Positions 58,474 through 64,000 of a stretch of 64,000 bases of DNA are shown piece after piece. This DNA comes from Lachnospiraceae bacterium UBA3820 (GTDB lineage: Bacteria; Bacillota; Clostridia; Lachnospirales; Lachnospiraceae): the NCBI GenBank assembly GCA_002369325.1, contig DFDU01000026.1, positions 33,699 to 97,698 on the forward strand, read 5' to 3'. A model generated the notes under the pieces. It was not told the origin of the DNA. It saw only the letters and a program-made list of their open reading frames with translations, and ran no database searches. How positions within the stretch are numbered: position 1 is the first letter of the stretch; each line of letters starts with the position of its first letter. A program made the position numbers and the translations under genes.

Positions 58474-60060
58474 TTACCCTTCCTCCTGTTTGTAAATACT
58501 GTCCGTCAAATATTCTATGGAAATATTTCCCGACAATTCATGTAAATTCTCTTTTATCAGTTTATTTCTAAGCTCAAGCATTTCCTTGGAAAAGCCATAT
58601 TCCAGACCGGAATTAATATAATTATTTATATTATCCGTACTATAGCCGTCCATACCCGCAAGTGTTACCTTAGGTATGCCCAAATCGATAAGCAGCTTGA
58701 CAAACATCACGCCTGAGTTGTCCATTATTTCTATCTTATCAGCGGCGTAGCTGGAAAAATTAACTTTGTAATCATATTTTTTTGCATCTCTTATATTGGA
58801 GGTGATTATTTTCGTCACGCCCTCTTTATCCTGAATATTTCTGAATCTTCGCATATGACAGCTGAATACATAATCCACCTTTATATCATCCGGAATATAA
58901 TTCAAAGAAACCGTTATCGGATTGTTTTTATCTATATAATCCTGTATTTTCTGCCTTTCGTTTTTTACCGAGCTTCCGGATCCGATCATCAAAACATCTC
59001 TTCCCTGAAACCCGGTTCTTAATTTGTCTATGCACTCCTTATCATCTTCAAAGTTTTCCATGAAGTCAATATATATTTTTTCAGCGGACTCTCTTTTATA
59101 TATTTCTCTGGTGCCCGACGGAATAGTTCTCAATATTTCATTAAATGCCTTAACGGTAAGCGTTCCCTTTTCAGCAAAAAACTTCGCATAATTCGGATGA
59201 CAGCCGTTTACAGCCGACAAATAATAAGGAAGCGAATATCCCCAGAATTCTTTTCTGTATATATCGTTTAAATATTCATCAATTATCTCAAGGAACGGCT
59301 CAACCCGGTATTTTTTATTATAATTTTCATTTAAATACTGGACAAACAGTTCCATATTAAGATTGCCTGCACCTCTTCCCATTCCGAAAATACATGCATC
59401 TATTATTATATCTCTTTTCAGGTTTTGCTCAACAAGAGCCGAAGCATTTCCCATAGCCTGTTGAAGATTATTGTGTGAATGATAGCAGAGAGCTATGTCA
59501 TCTCTTAAATTATGATCAATAAGACTTACCATCCTTAGGAAGTCCTTTTTTTCAATCAGGCCGAAGGTATCCACGATGGAAAGGCCCAAAATGTCAAGCT
59601 TATTGAATTTTTTAACCGTTTCCACAAGCTCCACATCTGAATATTCATAGGTTCCGACCAATTGTGCCGTAGTAATATATCCTGCTTCTATGGCTTTTTT
59701 GCAATACTCGTAGCCTTCATCTATTTTATTTTTTTTAAAGATTACTCGTATGCCGTCAAACCCCCCCGGTACTCTTTTGCCGAGCTTTTCAAGAGGCATC
59801 GGTGAATTCATATCTGCCATTCCGAAATATATAACATTATTATCTTTTTTTCCTACAATATAAGAAAAATCTTCATTGCCTGAAAAAATCGAACGGTCGG
59901 GATTATATTTTACATCCTTTATAAAACCGATTTCAAAATATTCTATTCCGGTTCTAACGACTTTACGAGAGATATCTTTAATGGCTCTTTCTCCGAAATT
60001 CCAATCGTTAATATATCCGCCGTCTCTTAATGTACAGTCCAATACACTAATCTTACCCAT
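58474..60060 (-). CDS. HMGL-like aldolase fused to a C-terminal Rossmann-like domain
   Basis: About 528 residues from the ATG at 60060 (AAGGAG upstream; an in-frame extension to 60081 is less likely). The N-terminal 300 residues are a TIM barrel of the HMG-CoA lyase/4-hydroxy-2-oxovalerate aldolase family: VLDCTLRDGGYINDW with metal Asp, CYHSHNNLQQAMGNA with the metal His pair, GMGRGAGN. The last ~170 residues (DVLMIGSGSSVKNERQKI, TVSLNYIPDDIKVDYVFS, VTLAGMDGYS) form a separate Rossmann-like domain resembling MptE/DUF115-type proteins. It is coupled to rfbG (two bases) and lies after the acetolactate-synthase-like gene. Probable role: aldol chemistry that extends or modifies the dideoxyhexose; not established. 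Confidence 0.7.
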   Translation of the reverse strand: MGKISVLDCTLRDGGYINDWNFGERAIKDISRKVVRTGIEYFEIGFIKDVKYNPDRSIFSGNEDFSYIVGKKDNNVIYFGMADMNSPMPLEKLGKRVPGGFDGIRVIFKKNKIDEGYEYCKKAIEAGYITTAQLVGTYEYSDVELVETVKKFNKLDILGLSIVDTFGLIEKKDFLRMVSLIDHNLRDDIALCYHSHNNLQQAMGNASALVEQNLKRDIIIDACIFGMGRGAGNLNMELFVQYLNENYNKKYRVEPFLEIIDEYLNDIYRKEFWGYSLPYYLSAVNGCHPNYAKFFAEKGTLTVKAFNEILRTIPSGTREIYKRESAEKIYIDFMENFEDDKECIDKLRTGFQGRDVLMIGSGSSVKNERQKIQDYIDKNNPITVSLNYIPDDIKVDYVFSCHMRRFRNIQDKEGVTKIITSNIRDAKKYDYKVNFSSYAADKIEIMDNSGVMFVKLLIDLGIPKVTLAGMDGYSTDNINNYINSGLEYGFSKEMLELRNKLIKENLHELSGNISIEYLTDSIYKQEEG

Positions 60061-60110
60061 TTTTTCTCCTTTTTCCGACAAACAGCTTATAAGGTTTTTT
60101 CGCTCATTCC

Positions 60111-61970
60111 TTACTTTTCTTCCGGAACAGGTGCGATAATCATTTCCTCTTCAAATAATTTCCTGTCTATAAACGGAGCCAGATCCTCAAGCGGAGGACT
60201 GAACAAGCTTCCGTCCTCAAGTTTTTTGGTCGAGCTCTTCGGCTCAAAATTTTGCTTCGGTGAAACAAACACCTCGCAAAACAGCGGTCCGTCTATACTC
60301 AAGGCCTTATCAACCATAGCTTTCATTTTCTCATTGCTGTGAGCGGACAAATATTCATATCCGAAGGCTTTGGCTATCTTTTCAAATTCCGGAAACGAAA
60401 GGTCGCCGCTTTCCGGTCCTATACCGACCTTACTGTGTTCCTTAAACAAATTATTCTGTGTCTGTCTTATGGAATGATATCCTCCGTTATTTATCAGGAA
60501 TATCTTTATAGGAAGCTTATTTGTGATAACCGTCTGCAGCTCCTGCAGATTCATCATTATACTTCCGTCTCCCTCTATACAGATTGTAGTTTTTTTCTCA
60601 TTTGCCACGCAGGCTCCTATGGCAGCCGGAAGTCCGTAGCCCATGCTGGCTATAGCGCTGTTAATTATAAATCTTGCATCTTTTTTTATGACATAATTAT
60701 GGCTTCCGACGACACAGGCACTTCCGTTTGATACAACCGTCAGGTTTCCCTCAGGCAGATTGTCGCTCAGATATTTTATAAACGCATAAACATTGGCATA
60801 TTCTCCGTCTTCTTCCCAATGCCTGTCTGTTGTAACAGGAAAAATTTCCTTCCAATGTCTGCATTTATCAAGCCACTGTGTATTTTTAAATATCGGTACT
60901 TCCTCATCCTTAAGCACTTCATTCATGACTTCGAAGAAATTTTTAGCATCCGCACATATAGGCATATCCACATGAATGGTTGTCTTCTTTAATTCCGCAG
61001 GATCAACGTCAACATCTATTACAAAGGCCTCTCTTGCCCATGTTTTCCAATTGTATCCAACCTGTCTGATTGATAATCTGTTTCCTACAGCCAAAACCAT
61101 ATCGGAATTTTGAACAGCAAAATTACCTGCGCGGTCGCCCATTATGCCGCCGCGTCCCACATATAATTCATTTTCATCTTCTATGGCGTCAATTGAATCC
61201 CAGCATGTTACAACCGGTATGCCAAGCTTATCCAAAGCCTTTCTGAATTCCTTGTAGCCTTCCGATAAGCGTATTCCGTTTCCGGCATACAAAACAGGTC
61301 GTTTTGAACCTTTTATCTTTTCAATAACCGACTTTACCTGCAGGGCATCAACAGGTATCGGCATGGATTCTTTATCCTCCGCTTCGTCGTATCCCGCAAG
61401 GTCATCGGTTTCTATAAGCATGCCCTGATAATTAACCGGTATATCAATCCAAACCGGTCCGCGTCTTCCGGTTAGTGCAAGATGAAATCCTTTTTCCAGA
61501 GCATATCTTATCTGCATGGGATCTTCAATCATTGTTGCATATTTGCACATGCAGCCTACGGCACGGGTTATATCAAACTCCTGATCGCCCACCGCTCTAA
61601 GCGGCAGTCCGTCAACAAAACGACTCATATATCTGGCCGTCGTATCATAGCGAACCTGTCCCGATATAACAAACATCGGTACGGAATCAAGCCAGGCCCC
61701 AACTACACCGGTTATCGCATTTGTGCCGCCCGGACCGGTGGTCACACACAAGGCCGCCGGCTTATTATTTATTCTCGAATAGCTTTCGGCAGCAATGGCA
61801 CATGCCTGCTCATGGTGATTAAACAGACATTTCAGTCCATCCTTATGCCCCAGAGCATCATTTAGATGCATCGCTCCTCCGCCGGTAACCATAAAACAAT
61901 CCTTTATTCCGTGATTAACCAAAAAATCCGCTACATAATCAGCCAGTCTTTGTTTCATCTTTTCCTCCAA
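60111..61970 (-). CDS. Acetolactate-synthase-like ThDP enzyme, candidate YerE-type branched-sugar synthase
   Basis: A 619-residue member of the large-subunit ThDP family. Catalytic Glu54 in FNHHEQACAIAAESYSRI (activator of ThDP), the central TPP-domain GPGGTNAITGVVGAW, and the ThDP-binding CIEGDGSIMMNLQELQT ... LINNGGYHSIRQTQ are intact. It is not part of a branched-chain amino acid operon. In Yersinia, YerE, a related FAD/ThDP enzyme, adds an acetyl unit from pyruvate to C4 of CDP-4-keto-3,6-dideoxyglucose. The gene lies between rfbH and the aldolase, so the same chemistry is the leading hypothesis. Confidence 0.65.
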   Translation of the reverse strand: MEEKMKQRLADYVADFLVNHGIKDCFMVTGGGAMHLNDALGHKDGLKCLFNHHEQACAIAAESYSRINNKPAALCVTTGPGGTNAITGVVGAWLDSVPMFVISGQVRYDTTARYMSRFVDGLPLRAVGDQEFDITRAVGCMCKYATMIEDPMQIRYALEKGFHLALTGRRGPVWIDIPVNYQGMLIETDDLAGYDEAEDKESMPIPVDALQVKSVIEKIKGSKRPVLYAGNGIRLSEGYKEFRKALDKLGIPVVTCWDSIDAIEDENELYVGRGGIMGDRAGNFAVQNSDMVLAVGNRLSIRQVGYNWKTWAREAFVIDVDVDPAELKKTTIHVDMPICADAKNFFEVMNEVLKDEEVPIFKNTQWLDKCRHWKEIFPVTTDRHWEEDGEYANVYAFIKYLSDNLPEGNLTVVSNGSACVVGSHNYVIKKDARFIINSAIASMGYGLPAAIGACVANEKKTTICIEGDGSIMMNLQELQTVITNKLPIKIFLINNGGYHSIRQTQNNLFKEHSKVGIGPESGDLSFPEFEKIAKAFGYEYLSAHSNEKMKAMVDKALSIDGPLFCEVFVSPKQNFEPKSSTKKLEDGSLFSPPLEDLAPFIDRKLFEEEMIIAPVPEEK

Positions 61971-61982
61971 GGTCTGTAATAA

Positions 61983-63323
61983 TTACAAATTAACTGCCTC
62001 AATAATAATCTTGGCCATATAGTCTATCATTTCATCCGTCATGCCCGGATATACACCTACCCAGAACGTATCTCTCATAATCCTGTCAGTATTTTCAAGC
62101 TTTCCCACTACCCTGTAGCCTTGTCCATTTTCTCTCATTTGATCGAAGCAGGGATGCTTAATGAGATTTCCCGCAAACAGCATACGGGTTTGTATACCAT
62201 GCTCTTCAATATACGGAACAACTCTGCTTCTGTCCACACCCTCTTTGCATGTTATAAGAAAACCAAACCAGCTCGGATCGGAATTCTCACAGGGAACGGG
62301 CAAAATAATTTTATCTTCAACACCTTTCAGAACCTTTTTCAAACGATTAAAATTGTGTTTTCTTTTTTCAACAAATCCCGGAAACTTTACTATCTGAGCA
62401 CAACCGACAGCTGCCTGCATATCCGTAGCCTTTAAGTTATATCCGAAATGTGAATAAACATATTTATGGTCATAGCCCAAAGGAAGCTCACCGTATTGTT
62501 TGTCAAAACGATGTCCGCACAGATTGTCCTGACCCGATGCGCATATACAATCACGTCCCCAGTCACGGAAAGAACGGATTATCTTATTAAGTAATGGATT
62601 ATCGGTATAAACCGCTCCGCCTTCTCCCATAGTCATATGATGTGGCGGATAAAAAGAAGAGGTTCCTATATCACCCACCGTTCCGGAAAACATTTCCTTT
62701 CCGTCCATCGTATATTTTGTTCCGAGTGCATCGCAATTGTCTTCGATAAGCCACAAATTATGCTTATCGCAAAATGCCTTAACCGTTTTTAAATCAAACG
62801 GATTTCCAAGCGTATGCGCTGCCATGACAAGCTTCGTTTTCGGCGATAATGCTTCTTCAAGCCTGGAAACATCTATATTGTATTGCGGAATAGTTACATC
62901 AACAAAAACCGGAACCACCCCATATTGAATTGCAGGAGTTACCGTTGTCGGAAAACCTGCTGCCACGGTAATCATTTCATCTCCCGGTTTTATCTGTCTT
63001 TCCCCCAGCAAAGGTGATGTAAGTGCCATAAACGCATTCAGGTTTGCCGAAGAGCCCGAATTTACAAGTGTACAGTATTTAACTCCGAGATACTTTGCAA
63101 ACTCTGTTTCAAATTGTTTCGTATATCTTCCGGCAGTAAGCCAAAACTCAAGTGCCGAATCCACCAGATTGCACATTTCATCACGGTCATAAACCCTTGA
63201 TGCATATCTTATGCTGTCACCCGGTTCAAATTGTTTTTTATTATTATGGTATTTATCGCAGTATCCGGCAACCATATCCAGTATTTCCTGTTTAGCCTGC
63301 TGTTCTGTCATATTTTCAAACAT
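61983..63323 (-). CDS. rfbH: CDP-4-dehydro-6-deoxyglucose 3-dehydratase (E1, RfbH)
   Basis: A 446-residue DegT-fold enzyme that uses PMP and a [2Fe-2S] cluster. Two features separate it from ordinary sugar aminotransferases. The PLP lysine is replaced by His (H228/H229 in SFYPPHHMTMGEGG), as in E1. It also has the cluster cysteines in DWGRDCICASGQDNLCG (Cys259, Cys261, Cys269, a CX1CX7C) with an additional Cys197 in IEDNCDALG. It removes the C3 oxygen from CDP-4-keto-6-deoxyglucose. No separate E3 reductase gene is in the window. Confidence 0.93.
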   Translation of the reverse strand: MFENMTEQQAKQEILDMVAGYCDKYHNNKKQFEPGDSIRYASRVYDRDEMCNLVDSALEFWLTAGRYTKQFETEFAKYLGVKYCTLVNSGSSANLNAFMALTSPLLGERQIKPGDEMITVAAGFPTTVTPAIQYGVVPVFVDVTIPQYNIDVSRLEEALSPKTKLVMAAHTLGNPFDLKTVKAFCDKHNLWLIEDNCDALGTKYTMDGKEMFSGTVGDIGTSSFYPPHHMTMGEGGAVYTDNPLLNKIIRSFRDWGRDCICASGQDNLCGHRFDKQYGELPLGYDHKYVYSHFGYNLKATDMQAAVGCAQIVKFPGFVEKRKHNFNRLKKVLKGVEDKIILPVPCENSDPSWFGFLITCKEGVDRSRVVPYIEEHGIQTRMLFAGNLIKHPCFDQMRENGQGYRVVGKLENTDRIMRDTFWVGVYPGMTDEMIDYMAKIIIEAVNL

Positions 63324-63347
63324 AATAATCTCCTTTTATATTGATTA

Positions 63348-64000
63348 TTATTTATTCCACACCATCCAGGGTGCGTTGTCTGCTTCAATAAGGCTTTCCA
63401 ACTGATTCCTGTCTCTTGCGGTATCCATCCATTTCCAGAAGCCGTCATATTTATATGCCATAAGTTGGCCTTCTTTTGCAAGGGCCTCTATCGGTTCTTT
63501 TTCAAACACAGTGTCATCACTTTCAATATAATCAAAAACCTTCGGCTCAAGAACCATATATCCGGCATTAACCATATCTCCGTCCTGGTTGCTTTTTTCC
63601 CGAAACTTTAATACATGACCATCATCATTTATTTCCAAAACACCAAACTGTTGTCCGATATTTACGGACGTAAGCGTTGCAATTTTTCCATGCTCTTTAT
63701 GAAATTTTAATATATCCGATATATTTACATCCGACACACCGTCTCCGTAGGTAAGCATAAATGTTTCATCATTTACATACGGCTGTATCCTTTTTATTCT
63801 GCCTCCGGTCATGGTATTAAGACCGGTATCGACAAGTGTAACCTTCCAGGGTTCGGCAACATTATTATGGACAACCATACTGTTTTCTTTTGTAAAATCA
63901 AAGGTAATATCACTGTTATGTAAATAATAATTTGCAAACCATTCCTTTATCATGTGCTGCTTATATCCGCAACAGATAATAAACTCATTAAATCCATAAT
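63348..64000 (-). CDS. rfbF: Glucose-1-phosphate cytidylyltransferase (partial, runs off right edge)
   Basis: About 217 C-terminal residues are visible; the first codons lie beyond the window. Readable hallmarks: the segment just before 63953 (HYGFNEFIICCGYKQHMIK), LTYGDGVSDVNISDILKFHKEHG, FGVLEINDDGHVLKFREK, NAGYMVLEPKVFDYI and WKWMDTARDRNQLESL, which together match RfbF. It makes CDP-glucose, the substrate of rfbG. It is the first visible gene of the surface-polysaccharide operon and its 5' neighbours are unknown. Confidence 0.9.
   Translation of the reverse strand, partial: YGFNEFIICCGYKQHMIKEWFANYYLHNSDITFDFTKENSMVVHNNVAEPWKVTLVDTGLNTMTGGRIKRIQPYVNDETFMLTYGDGVSDVNISDILKFHKEHGKIATLTSVNIGQQFGVLEINDDGHVLKFREKSNQDGDMVNAGYMVLEPKVFDYIESDDTVFEKEPIEALAKEGQLMAYKYDGFWKWMDTARDRNQLESLIEADNAPWMVWNK

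Noticed and set aside
60111..61970. Simple acetolactate synthase (ilvB) of valine synthesis
   Set aside because: No ilvN or ilvC neighbour; placed between rfbH and a sugar-locus aldolase. Kept as a branched-sugar enzyme candidate, though the biochemical assignment is unproven.
61983..63323. Ordinary DegT/ArnB sugar aminotransferase
   Set aside because: The Schiff-base Lys is His and the CX1CX7C iron-sulfur motif is present, both specific to the 3-dehydratase RfbH.

Overview
The window is low-GC DNA with strong AGGAGG-type ribosome binding sites and mostly minus-strand genes. The gene content fits an anaerobic Clostridia member, most likely a Lachnospiraceae: a hydG for [FeFe]-hydrogenase maturation, an ATP synthase whose c subunit carries Na+-type residues, the Firmicutes synteny block tmk-yaaR-holB-ricT-trmN6-rsmI, the sua5-rpiB-atp neighbourhood, and long Thr/Glu-rich stalks on surface proteins. 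No tRNA, rRNA, CRISPR array, transposase or prophage was recognised.

Left part (1-5060, plus strand): the start of an ABC ATPase gene cut by the window edge, then a promoter and palindrome driving an apparent four-gene operon: an HTH regulator of an unfamiliar family, a very small membrane protein, a membrane protein with six perfect-length 11-residue Pro/Asn/Tyr repeats and a Thr stalk, and a membrane-tethered clostripain-family (C11) cysteine peptidase. A bidirectional terminator closes it.

Middle part (5080-37350, nearly all minus): a DHH phosphoesterase, a tethered protein with a possible RNase-toxin-like domain, hydG (plus strand), a response regulator-ABC transporter-histidine kinase operon, a radical SAM gene, trmL-aminotransferase-Lrp, a HypE/PurM-like protein, a VanW protein, nth, DUF815 and DUF4870 genes, a 1655-residue secreted repeat protein, a DUF4143 ATPase, and a second member of the same HTH regulator family with three 33-bp-spaced repeats directly downstream. 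The housekeeping block tmk-yaaR-holB-ricT-trmN6-rsmI follows, interrupted between tmk and yaaR by a 225-bp element with 25-bp perfect terminal inverted repeats. A DUF3160 lipoprotein and a coupled membrane protein follow.

Right part (37400-64000, minus): the complete ATP synthase operon (atpZ-I-B-E-F-H-A-G-D-C in transcription order) with a near-consensus promoter, rpiB, tsaC, and then a surface-polysaccharide locus that runs off the right edge. In transcription order this locus holds rfbF (partial), rfbH, an acetolactate-synthase-like ThDP enzyme, an HMGL-type aldolase fusion, rfbG, an IspD/TarI-like cytidylyltransferase, a CDP-glycerol-glycerophosphotransferase-like enzyme, PEP mutase fused to a nucleotidyltransferase domain, a metallophosphoesterase, an SDR epimerase/dehydratase, a LicC/PntC-like nucleotidyltransferase, an unfamiliar dehydrogenase, phosphonopyruvate decarboxylase and a LicD fusion.

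Read together, the locus predicts two unusual modifications of one surface glycan: a CDP-3,6-dideoxyhexose that may be extended to a branched-chain sugar (yersiniose-type logic), and a CMP-activated phosphonate transferred by LicD. No aminoethylphosphonate transaminase is present, so the phosphonate may be hydroxyethylphosphonate or a new one. This locus is the best candidate here for a previously undescribed system. The protease operon and the paired HTH regulators come second.
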